Source: Anseranas semipalmata (Eukaryota; Chordata; Aves; Anseriformes; Anseranatidae). Taken from it: a stretch of 64,000 nucleotides of DNA. The first letter of the stretch is position 1. Each line of letters opens with the position of its first letter. The DNA is taken from assembly GCA_013399115.1 (NCBI GenBank), contig VXAA01004301.1:688085-752084 (forward strand), written 5' to 3'. The notes beneath the pieces are model-generated. The model worked only from the letters and a program-made list of their open reading frames with translations, did no database searches and was not told the DNA's origin. The position numbers and the translations under genes were made by a program. Shown piece by piece: positions 53,301-64,000 of the stretch.

Positions 53301-54647
53301 CTTTGAAAACTGAGGGGCCACCTAAAATTTTAAACTTCTTTGTAGTCATCCCAGACAGTCCTGACAGGAGAAGTAGTCAGTGAGAACACTTTCCCAAGTG
53401 GTAAAAAAGAAAGTGGAAAAGGATGGAGAGAAATCACTGCCTTCAGGATTACCCAGTTGCTTTAGAAACTGCTGTTTGTAATAGTCCCCCTGTCTGAGTG
53501 ATCACATGAGGCTGCAGGCCTGGTTTGGTTTAAACAGTTTCAGTAGTAAGTCTTCATTACCTTGGTTTGCTTTGACTTAACCAACAGCATAGATAGAATC
53601 ATCTCTATAGACAGACAGAATATAGAAGATCAAAGACAGAAGCACAGTTTTGATGATAGTAGCTTTCAGAATAGGGGTGATGCTGATGACCACGAGGGAG
53701 CAGCAACTGCTTTCTTTGATAATTCTGAAGCCAGCACGGATATTTGTCTATGGATTTGTCCACGGTTGCAGCACACCAAATGTCACACCATTTAAGTCAT
53801 CCGCATAAATTTAAATCACTAGCAGCCAAAATTAAAGTCAGTGAAGAGCTCAGAAGCTTTGAATGTGGAGTCAGTTCAGAACTCCTCTAAGCCAAATTTG
53901 ATTTAAAAATCATCTTTGGGATTTATGTCTCAGCGGCATGGCTGCCGGGAGCCCTGGGAAAGAGAAGATAGTAGGGAGAATGCTCTCAACCCAACTTGTT
54001 AAGTAATCCTCTCAACCGGGGTATAAGAAGTAAGCTCAAATCCTGTAGGTACAGGACAAGTGGCAGATCAGTAAAGAAAAGCAATAGTGTAGTAAGAAAG
54101 CAGAGGGATAAAGTGAGAACGGCCAAATGGTGCCAAACAGAGAAATGGTGCAAAGGTAATGAAAGCAAATTGTAACAGGTCTGTTAGCTGTAAAAAGGGA
54201 AGCAAAGAATTGAGTCATGATGTAGTGAGGTTGGGGAATTTACTGCATATGACAGCAGCCAAAAAAGTCAGAGCTGGCTATGAATGTGCTCTGCGGAGCC
54301 CATTGTGGTGGCAGAGGTGGGATGCAGCATTTACTGGCCTGCCCTTGAAATAGGACCTGCAGCACTGAGATGAGCAGAGCAAATGAGTAAGAAAGCAAGA
54401 AAAACAAAAGGCAGTGTCGGAAAGACCTAAAATAATTTAAGGAAGAGGAGACAGTATGGATCCAAACACCCTGAAAAACATCGATTACAGAGAACCAAAG
54501 ACTTGTGAGGGTGATCAAGAGCTTGCTTAAGCAAAGCACAATGAAAACTTGCCAGTGGAAGAGAAGTTGTAAGGTGGGTCACAGTCAGTCAGCAAAGGAT
54601 TAGATAACACACTCAGGGGAATAACGCAGGGATAGAGTGATGCAAGG

Positions 54648-54711
54648 TGTAGGGGATTGGATTGAGGACCCACAATGCCCTGTCCAGCTTAATCATCTAC
54701 GATTCCATGGA
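54648..54711 (+). mobile_element. diverged CR1 LINE 3' end fragment
   Basis: The segment reads AGGGGATTGGATTGAGGACC, then TGCCCTGTCCAGCTTAATCA, then TCTACGATTCCATGG. It aligns by eye with the CR1 3' end (ggggattggactagatgacc ... ccttccaac ... attctatgattctatg) with many substitutions. It is older than the copy at 44759 and has the same orientation. Confidence 0.6.
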
Positions 54712-55377
54712 GACAGCAATGAAAGACCTGCATTGTCTCCCTGAGAACTAATTTTGTTAGGTATGGGCTTAGGTCACGTATTACAAATAGGTCTCTTTTA
54801 TGTAGGATTCTAGTTTGGAGTTTGCAGTGATTGATGGATTCATTAAAACGTCATCGCTGAAACGGACAAGAATTTTCTGTTTAAAAATAAATAAATGACA
54901 ACAGAAACAGCAAAAAAGCCTTCTGCTTTTCTTGTTGATTCTCCCTGTAGCTTAATATGGCTCAGGAGAGTGCTTGATGGGAGAGAGAGAGAGAAGACAG
55001 GATAAGCAAGGATTAGCAAGGGATATCAGCATTTCATTTAGATATTTGGCTACCTGGTTCCTCTTAAATTCTACCTTCCAGTATCCTTCTCTTTGTCTGA
55101 ATGTCACATGAGCATCATTCCGTTGCTGAATAATATTTATACTGTGTTCTCCCATTTGGTCTGGAAAAGGCACTTGGCCAGATTCTCAGGTAGTTGTAAC
55201 TGAGCTTTATCGTACAGATGTAAGCAGAGTTGCACTTGAAGAACCAGCCCACCGGATTACTGCTTGTACAGCTGTGCTGTCTTTTTAATGCCAAATTAGT
55301 CGGTATAGAAAGATTTTCTCCACAGAATTTGGCTGTCATCCCTGTGTCAGTATGTTATATCTTCAAGTAGATCCCAT

Positions 55378-55441
55378 GGGCCAAATTAATTCTAGTATTC
55401 TACTGATGTCAGTGATGTTACCCTGAGTGTGAATTTGGCCC
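55378..55441. repeat. palindromic repeat with perfect 10-bp inverted ends (MITE-like)
   Basis: The left end GGGCCAAATT (55378-55387) and right end AATTTGGCCC (55432-55441) are perfect inverted copies. Between them lies TTCTACTGATGTCAGTGATG, a decayed version of the central '(c)tgaagtcaatgg' core. The total length is 64 bp. It is the cleanest small palindrome in the intergenic part. Confidence 0.65.
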
Positions 55442-58249
55442 CATTGTTCTAAGGCTAATAGAGATTTTTTATAATGAAAGTGGATCATAAAATATTCTCA
55501 GATTTTCATCTGGTTTTGTTTATAGTAATTATCCTTTCCTGGAGCTGAGTAGTAAAGAAAATATTCATATTCTCCAGTGTCTGGTATAAATTGCAGTGCT
55601 TGTTTGCCGCAGCCCAGGACACAAGTTACAGGCAGAAACTGATGTATTTGCCCATGTGCATATGGCCAGAGTTAGCCACTTTCTGCACACGAGAAAAAGC
55701 ACAGCAAAGGCTTATAAAGTTCTCTAGTATCAGTGCTGTATCAATGAAACACATTGATTTTCAGTGGCTTTTTGTACTTTAAAAGGAAACTCTTCTGGCA
55801 ACCAATGCACCAAGATAACATTTAATTCCATCTTTTATTATTAATGGAGACAAAAGACATGTTCATCTTCATGGGTTTCCTTTTTTTTTTTTAAATAATA
55901 CATGAAGGCCTGCAGAATTAATACTGAAAGAGAGCGATCCAGCGTATTTTTGTTGACAGCTTGCACGCAGGTAGGTCAGAGAAGACTGGGATGTGGTTAC
56001 AGTAAAATCAGATGAACATAGGAGTTATTACAGGTGGTTCCATCTCCTGCCCTGAATAACACGCCTGCAGGTTTGTGCAGTTGGGACTCTACTGCTGTCA
56101 TTTTGGAGAGAGAGTCTGGTTATCTCTGTCTGGCTACTGTTGGATTGCACTTGCTGTGTATTACAGCTAATGCTCTCAAATTTGTGTTGGGTGATGTCTT
56201 TGCAAAAACATCAAGGATCAGAGGAGCCTGTGTGAACTAAAGTGCCACTGTTCAGTGCAATCTTTCTGTTACAAATTTGAGGAACATCAATGAAAAATCC
56301 TGGATATAGGAAATGTCCTCAAACACCATGTAAGGAGTAGAAGGAACTTTATGTGGCTTAAATTGCTTCATAACAAACCTTAAGGCTCAGAGTCTATAGC
56401 TGGAGCCCTCCATCCCTCTCTAAACCAGTGTGACTCTTCATATTCTCTTGTTGACTAAGTTTTTTGGTAATTTTTATATTGCCATGGAATATTCACTGAA
56501 CAAGATTGCTTGTGATTTACAAAAAGGCATCAAATAGTTTAGGACTTTGACCTCCTCGATAAACATTTAAAGAAATAGGTGTGAAACTGAAGGATGTGGA
56601 GCTGGTACTACCTCTTTAGCTTAGGAAATCTGTCTCTGCAAGTGCATTTGAAGCTTCATCTGGGGAAACCAGCCTTCAGAGTCCATGAGAACTGTAAGAA
56701 ACCACGGTGTGGACTGAGTTCTCTCTATCTGAGCTCAGTGGCCGCTACCCTAATGAACTTCAGCAGGGAATTTGACCCTCTGGATATTTAATGAAGAATA
56801 AAGACCAGTTCTACCTCTGTGGTGTTGAAAGTGGGAGTTATTCTTGAAACAGAAATGCTGATATTGGATCAGCCCTAAAAGTAGTGGTGAAGGCTATTCT
56901 GTTATTATGCAATTTTCTTTTCTTTCTGTTGTGAGTAGGGGTGGAAGAAAATACACAGATTGACCCTGCGCCCATATAAATAGTGTATCTGTGAAAACCA
57001 TACTTTTTGATGAAAGGAAAATAATGTTCTAAGCAAATAGATATGATGTATGCTGTCTTTGTTCACGGTCACGAGGGAAAGCAGTTGAATATCTACTGTA
57101 TGTTTTCTGGAAATCGATGGGGAGTCTCTTAAAGACAGACCATTAACCAAAGAGCTCTCTCTCTTGCTGGATTTCTCCTAATGCAATATCAGTGTTTAAG
57201 TACCCTTTTTCCTCCGGAGTTAAGGATCTGATTTCAGATGGTTTTAGCGTTAAAAGACAGGCAGAAGTTTCAGTGGAATAAATTCCTCCCCAGTATTCAT
57301 GGGAGAAATGTCAACTGGACATAGCTATGTGTACTTCAGGGCATACTTCATGCTTTTCCTCAGAGCTGTATCTACTGACTACTACTCCCTGGTATCTAGC
57401 AACTCCCTTTCTTTGCCATCTGTTTACCTGTCAGGCCACAGAGAGTGCTCTGTGACTTCAGTACAACTCTGCTGTCCCATAAAAGGGTTCCACATATGCA
57501 CAGCCTGAAAATACAGAAGTGTGAAGAAGGAGATAATTCATTTAGTGTGATAGGGAAAAGGCAAAGACTCTCTCTCTGAGCTTTTGAAATTAGATTGGGA
57601 AAAAAAAAAAAAAAAGAAAGAAAGAAAAATATCTCTGCTCTCAAAGACAGTCTCCCAGTGATGTCTCCATGCAGTGGTGTTCTGAAGGATGAACAGCGTG
57701 TCTCCATTTTTAACAGGTGTGGTTACCCTTAAAAACAATTGAAGCTGGAGCAAAGCTTTCCTAATGAAACTCAAAACCAGGTGAAACTGCCTACTTCAGG
57801 AGGCCTAATAAAAACCTGCAATTCAGGCAAGTTGTATTGATATTTGCAAGCTGGGGCCAACATAGTGCGAACACAGGAAATTTACTGTAACAGGTGGAAA
57901 CCAGGTAGTCCTTGGTAATGCCACATCATGCTGCTGCTGGAGTCAATGCAACTCAGTAATTTGACATTGGAGATTTTAGATGGATGTAAATTGCAGAAAT
58001 TTAATGTAGTTCTAAGGGAGCTGAATACATCAGAATCAAAACCAGGACTGATTGCTAATCCACAGGAACAAGTGCTATCCATTTCCATACTGATCTGGTT
58101 GAAACCAAGAGTTACAAAATTGTTTCCAAGCCTCAAGGCCAAGATTTTTTTCTTTTGCGTATAGCAGTCTGTACTTTATATCAACATCTCTTGTTGAGAC
58201 CCTTGCTTCATAAGGTACTAGGGAAATTCCAGAGACCTTGAAGTGAACA

Positions 58250-58830
58250 AATGTTTCATTATTTTAAAAAGATGAAGGAGGTGACCCCTTTTTCCCAGAC
58301 TCCCCAGGTAAATATAGGCCGGTTAACCTGACATCCATTCTGATACAATGGCAAGAAAATCGGATGTGAAAAATTGTCAACATCTAGTTAAAGAGATGGT
58401 GACATGAACAACATCAATCAGTATAGTTTTGTATTTGTAAAAAACAGTTGTAAAACATCACTGCCCACAATGTAGCACATATTAAATGACTAAACTGAGA
58501 TGGAAAGGTATCAGGAGGGTATTTTTATCAAGGTTCTGCAGTGATTTGTTCTTGTCCCTGGGCTATTCATTATTGTTATCAAGGATTTGAAAGAAAATAA
58601 ATAAATAAGCTGCTGGAAAAGCTGCAGATACGCCATAGTGGTAAATAAACAGGATGGGTCAAGTCTGCGAGGCAAACTGCATCACTTGGTAAACTAACCT
58701 CCTGTGAACATGTGTTTTAAAACAGCAAAATGCAAGGTCATATATTTGAGAACAAAGGCTACAAATGACAGTTTACATCCTGGAAGCAGTGACTGTGAAA
58801 GCCTTGGCCCAGATACAGGCTGTGGGCTTT
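58250..58830 (+). mobile_element. decayed non-LTR retrotransposon (CR1/L3-type) reverse-transcriptase fragment
   Basis: AAATATAGGCCGGTTAACCT (about 58312-58331) corresponds to the LINE reverse-transcriptase motif N-Y-R-P-V-x-L-T. About 400 bases on, AAAATGCAAGGTCATATATT and CATCCTGGAAGCAGTGACTG then TGAAAGCCTTGG match the order 'aaatgcaaggtcatacatttg ... tcctggaagcagtgactctgaaaaagatttggg' that I remember from old CR1/L3 elements of amniotes. The frame is broken by several stops. It is an inactive fossil, and its ends are approximate. Confidence 0.7.
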
Positions 58831-61800
58831 GTCAATGCATACATGCAGACATACATAAATCCAATCCCAGCCGTTCTAAAATCTGTTTGTGTTAAATTTA
58901 TATAATCAGTCGTTCTTGTTAGCCAGACCGTTCAGTTCTCAGCCACTGTGCAGACTTTAGTGAAAGTTTGCCTGCTTGGGACAATTTTTGCATTTTCCCA
59001 ATAGCTGGAAAAAGGCAGGAAGTATCCGATTTTGAACTTGAAACTTAGTTGGTGCTTTTTGATCTGAAATGCCTTATCTGCAGCGAAGATCCTGTGATTG
59101 TGAACGTTGCCAGTTTTCACAGCAATTACCTGACAAGGGGTCTAGTTTCAGGGCAGCTCTGCCAATTGTAAATGAAGAAACAAGTCTGTGTGGCAAACAG
59201 AATGTTCAAAATATCACTAAAGATCTGTTGGATAAATGGTGATCTTGGATTGGAAAGATCACTGTTTTCTTGAAGCTCATAAACCCTTCAGGACTGAGCA
59301 GCTCAGGTTGTTCTTCCTTTTATATATGAAAGAATTTGTCAGGTATTCAAATGATAAGAAATGTCAGAGTTAAGGTTATCTGTGCAACCTAAAGTCATTT
59401 CCCTTGTGAGAGGGGATTAAGCCTCTCATTGCATGACCCCTGTTGATTTTTCCACTGGTCCCCTTATTGATTTTTCCATTTGCATTTTTTTTTAATACAG
59501 GTTCCTGACTTCTGAAAATGCAACATGAGCTATAAGTCACCAGGGTACTCTCTGACAATATCATCCTGTTGGGTCATCACCAAGCAGGTAAGCTGCTAAA
59601 AATGAGCATCAGCGAGCCCCACAGATGGGGATATACCACAGGCAGGGACCCAGAAGGGATTTCCTTCCCCTCTTGGGCCTCCCACACTCCTCCATATAAC
59701 ACCAGGAATGTATTTGAAAGCCTGAGTAGGCTGGAGTGGAGAGGGAGAGGGCTAGTGGTGTTGGTGAGAGGAGCTTCTTGGCTTTGCCACATGGTGGGAA
59801 TAGGCCAAGCTATGATGCTGGGTTCTGTCAGTTTTGGTCTTCAGTCCGTAAGCAGAGTTCTCAACAGAAGCAGCCTGGCTGTTACAGTGCCCTTTGTGGA
59901 TAATTCCCATTAACTATAGGAGAAGCTGCAACACTGCACTGGAGACAATCGGGTCATTTCCATGGAGGTGCTAACTTGTAGCCTGTGGGCACAAACTGGG
60001 TACAAATATTGGAAAAAAAGATATTCTTAAGCTCTAGAAAGCAGCTTGGTTTTCTCAAGCAAGTAGATTTGACATTCTAACAAAGAATGGCAGTGCGAGC
60101 CCTCACCCATACAGACCTTTTTCTTACACTGTCTTCCAGGCTGCTTTACCCTACTCTAACTCTTGTGTTGCAAAGACAGGAAGGCTCCTGGATTTCCTGT
60201 CTTTACCCAATGAACGTCACTTAGCATCCAGCCAGAAGTCTTGATCAGTATGAAAACAATACTGAATTTTGCAGGTCTCATTTATTTAAGAGAGTAAAAT
60301 GTCTTTCTTTTCAAAGTGCTTCTCTTTAGCTTTCATTTCCTGTGCACAGAGTAGCATTGTCTTGAGTACAATAATTAAGTTGTTGACCTTCCTTAGAGGT
60401 CAAACATAGCTTCCCTTTAGAGAAAGATAAAAACAAGCAATAATAGATACTTTGACTGGTCTAAGATTGCTCTGCATATCTGTGATGTTGCTGTAATTTT
60501 TGCTGGATATTTTTCCCAAGATAATTCAGGACAAGATGCTGTTGATCCATTTATTTTGGTAGATATATGGTATTTATTCAAGTAGTCTTTTCCCCGTTCT
60601 TTTTGAGAGAAAAAAGTATTCCGTTGTAACTACATTGAAGAGCATGATCTAGGATGTGTAGGCTGTAATGATGATGTTTCATGTGATTTTTAACATGACA
60701 TTTTACTCTTTTTAATGATTCTTTTTTTTTTTTTTTTCTCTAATGGTCTCAGACTGTTGTGTCTAGCTATTAGTGTTCCTAGTAGCTCCACGTTGTGTTC
60801 TACGTTGTATATGAGATCATGTCAGCAATTCAGTTCACAGTAGCTAGGGCTGTATGAGTAAGCAAAGCACTTGGATTATCTGCTTAGTCTTGATAAGTTT
60901 TACCTGTGAGTTTAACTTCGCTTATATAGAAGTTTGAGGTCTTGCCCATGGCACAGAAGCTTGAGGCGGGGAGGGGACACACCACATTATTCTTTACAAA
61001 ATGGGCAAGCAGTAAAGTCCTCACAGGTGGAAGAAACCCATTTGTTCCAGTGGTCTGAGGCTTTAATGCTGGTCTGTGCAAATGGCTACAGATGCAGGGA
61101 CTGTACAGCAATGGGGGAGGAAGGAAAACCAAAAATAGACATTCCACCACCCGTACTGGAATAGGCTGGGGCAGCCTTAATACTTCTCATTTCCTAAACC
61201 TTGTGTTCTAAACCCTCATATTCCCTATACTCTTCTCTTTCCTTCCAGAAGCCTTCTTCAGGCCTTTACAGCTCCTTTTTTCTAGTGCAGACAGTAAAAC
61301 TTACTCTGAAAGTGCCATATGTATGTGGCCATAAGAAAGTCCAAATACACATTTAGTCTTGGAAGCAAGAAAATGAAGTCACATCACAACTGAGACCAAG
61401 CATTCACTCCATCTCTTACTCTTGCAGCACGTCGTAGCTATTAATACATAAGCGATCCCCTCCTCATTCACCAAAGCCCTTAAATTCATGCTACCGTCCC
61501 ATCATGGTGAATTAAAGTTAAATATGCCTTAATGAAAGGGGGGCTAAGTGGAAAAAGTCAGGCCAAAGCAAAGCATCTTTTTTGTAAGAGCAATGCTGGT
61601 ATCTAATTTTGGGCCCCTGGGAAATGCCTCGACACTGAAGTGGTCAGCACCATGTAGAAACTTAGCAAGAGGCTGGCATTCTCCACTGCCTACAGTCATT
61701 CAGACTTGGGTTGGCACCCCTCAAAACCCCTAAGTAGAAGCTATGGTTGCAGTCCTTTCAGCCATTTTAGGACTTTGTAGGTAAATGCGGTCCAGCGGCA

Positions 61801-64000
61801 GCAAAAGGCAGTTCTGTTTTTAATAAAGATTAAAAAATATTTTTGAATGACCCTCCTTGTTCCTTACTATTATACGGTATTAAAATATAAGAGCGGAGCC
61901 AAGGAGAATAGAAAACAAAGAGAAAAGCCTTTAAAAAAAATTCCACAATTTTATATCCTTTCCCTACTAACCCACCACAGAATTCAAGGGTGGGGGATTC
62001 GAGGGCTGAAAGAATCTTCATATGGTGCCAAAAATTCCCCACAGATCTCTCTGGTCCCTCCGCGTTTGGCTATTTAAAGCAAACACATTGTGTTTTAGAT
62101 GCTAGTTTAGATCCATTTTCCATATGAGGAGGTGGGATGTAATTAATTAGTTGTTCTTTTGATTTCTAAGTATCGCATGTACATTGCACAAGGGCATGTG
62201 CTTTTGACAGAGGCTAGAAAAAGGAAATAAAATACAAGCTGCACCGCTTAAGTCTTCCTGGTACAAATGATGGATCAGCAGGGGATTATCATGTGTATTT
62301 TATTGCTACCAATGCTGATTGAGTCACTTGAGTGTTAATACAAACCTAGAAAAAAAATCTGGATGAAATCACAGTAACAGAGTTTAAAGTGTTTATTTTA
62401 GTCATAATTGCACTGTTTTTACATAATGTCTTTGATCTGTAGGTTGAAAAGAGGCAAAGCCAGTAGTCCACGGTAGAAGTAACCAAAGATAAATTTCTCT
62501 GTTGAGTTTAAGAAAAAAACAAGTCCATAGTCAGATATGCACATGGACATATACAGCGGGGAGATGGAATCCAGACTCCAGCAAAACAAAAAATACAGCT
62601 GATTGCCATTTCAACTAATGAGGTCCCTTTTCTGAAGACGTGATATTGTTCACTTGCACAAGCCCTTTGTCATCTTCATCTCTACCCAGAGGAGAGAGGA
62701 GGTTTGTAGAGGAAGTATTGCTTTTTTCTTAGATCTGAATAATGTAGCTAGGAAAACAGACTAATTTTCTGTCACACAAGTCTTTTTTCAGCTCCCTCTT
62801 CCACAGAAAGGTCAAATACATTTAGTGCATTCAGAGGCTCCCTCCTCTTGTATTTGGTGGGAATATATGAACATAAGTGCGTGACTGCTCTTTTCTTTAC
62901 TTTTTTCTTATGCACAGTTATCCAAAATGATTGCTGGAGGGTTTCACACAGGCTGACTCTCCCAAAGCCCTCTCTGAATGAGCAGAGGAAAAGACAGGTT
63001 CCTTTGTGGGGCATTTCAGAGCCAGAGCCTACCACGGTGACACCAAAATACTCTCATGAAGTTCCCCTCTCCCTCAGCTCTGGGAAGGCCCCAGGGATTC
63101 TATAGGCTAATAGGGGCCTATGTGAATCTTCCCATCAGTCTACTGTCCCATGCGCTGTTGGTATATGTGTGCATGTTATTAGAAAAGTCAATCACACTTT
63201 AATGACAAATGTTTAAAAAATGAAGCTATAAAATTCTTAACTCAGTTATTAACTTTAAATGAATTGTTTAGGTTGTTTCCTCCCACACACCCCACCCCAT
63301 TAACTTATTCTTGAGGGAAATGTATTTATGGAGCCATGTGCTTCTCACATGGTTGAATCTAAAAATAACTAAAAAAATCATTCCAGATAAAACTTAATTT
63401 AAAATCCAGTTCACCAGCCTAACACAGTCTGTAACTGGTTTCTTAGACTGGTTTCTATATTTGTAATGATAGCCTTGACCGGTCTTTTGAGTGCTGATTG
63501 TTTCTGGATTTTCCATACTCTATTGCCATTTAATAACATATATATGTATGTACATTCCTGAACCTAAGAACCCCCAAATTACTTGCGCAACAACAGGCAA
63601 ACTTATTTTCTCTCATAAATGCATATGTACACTGTGGAGAAATGCAGAGTCAGACCAGGTTTCTTGGTTTTTTTATTTGGTTGTTGGTTTGGGTTGGTGC
63701 TTTTTTTTTTTTTTTTTTTTTTGGAGGGGGCATGTAGAGAGGCTTATCAGGCATTGAAAGCACTGAACTGTTTTTCCCAGGATCTTTTAGTCAGTGATCG
63801 ACAGATCAGATGCTTCAAAAGGTCTGAACCCTTATGGGTCAAATCCTTCTTCTGTTTAATTCAGTATGAGTTTTGACACTCATTTTAAAGAAGCCAAAAC
63901 TGTAGCCCATAATGGACAATTATGCAAGCCTTGGATGAAAGGGATGTTTTCTCCTTGCCCTAGATAATTAAGTCAAATGAAGAATCTTTCCATTCTCATC

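Larger units (their letters stand above)
45471..64000. other. intergenic region downstream of SPTLC3
   Basis: In 18.5 kb I find no exon with a recognisable protein family on either strand, no CpG-rich promoter and no RNA gene. It contains the repeats listed separately between 46.4 and 58.9 kb, purine-rich stretches near 52.1-52.7 and 54.0-54.6 kb, and a T-rich run at about 63702-63722. In human, SPTLC3 is followed by ISM1 in the same orientation. If synteny holds, the next gene should begin beyond this window, but nothing here proves it. Confidence 0.65.

Noticed and set aside
59569..59913. Plus-strand open frame of 114 codons in the intergenic region
   Set aside because: No family resemblance, no exon borders, no neighbouring exons in compatible phase.
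62000..64000. First exon or promoter of the next gene (ISM1 expected from human synteny)
   Set aside because: No CpG-rich sequence or signal-peptide exon is visible before the window ends.

Overview
The window is vertebrate nuclear DNA, most probably from a bird. The only gene I can support is split into short exons with canonical gt...ag borders and kilobase introns. Recognisable transposon content is low. The clearest element is a CR1 LINE 3' end with the avian/sauropsid ATTCTATG tail. I cannot name the species.

Layout: positions 1-45.5 kb hold the 3' part of one plus-strand gene, the catalytic long-chain-base subunit of serine palmitoyltransferase, which I assign to SPTLC3. Eight coding exons were located (5070-5194, 7367-7460, 17039-17144, 24436-24655, 26802-26928, 41265-41400, 42362-42491, 44996-45109). 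Their reading phases join exactly and give 350 uninterrupted residues, roughly the last two thirds of a ~550-residue protein, including the whole PLP-binding core and the stop codon. The N-terminal exons, with the membrane segment and the promoter, lie upstream of the window. A short 3' UTR ends at an AATAAA signal at 45446-45451. The introns contain low-complexity tracts, several very old palindromic repeats, one CTCF-like site and one fairly young CR1 tail.

From about 45.5 kb to 64 kb I find no gene. This stretch looks intergenic. It holds further palindromic repeats, a diverged CR1 tail, a decayed LINE reverse-transcriptase fragment near 58.3-58.8 kb, a (TTTTG)n microsatellite, a diverged 42-bp direct repeat, and one unidentified segment near 49.7-50.3 kb that is open on both strands.

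I see no operon, CRISPR array, tRNA/rRNA gene, intact mobile element or novel multi-gene system. The most interesting non-genic signal is a group of at least seven degenerate palindromes, several built around a TTGAAGTCAATGG-like core, which look like an ancient non-autonomous transposon family. Open reading frames of 60-140 codons elsewhere are what chance gives in 64 kb, and I have left them out.
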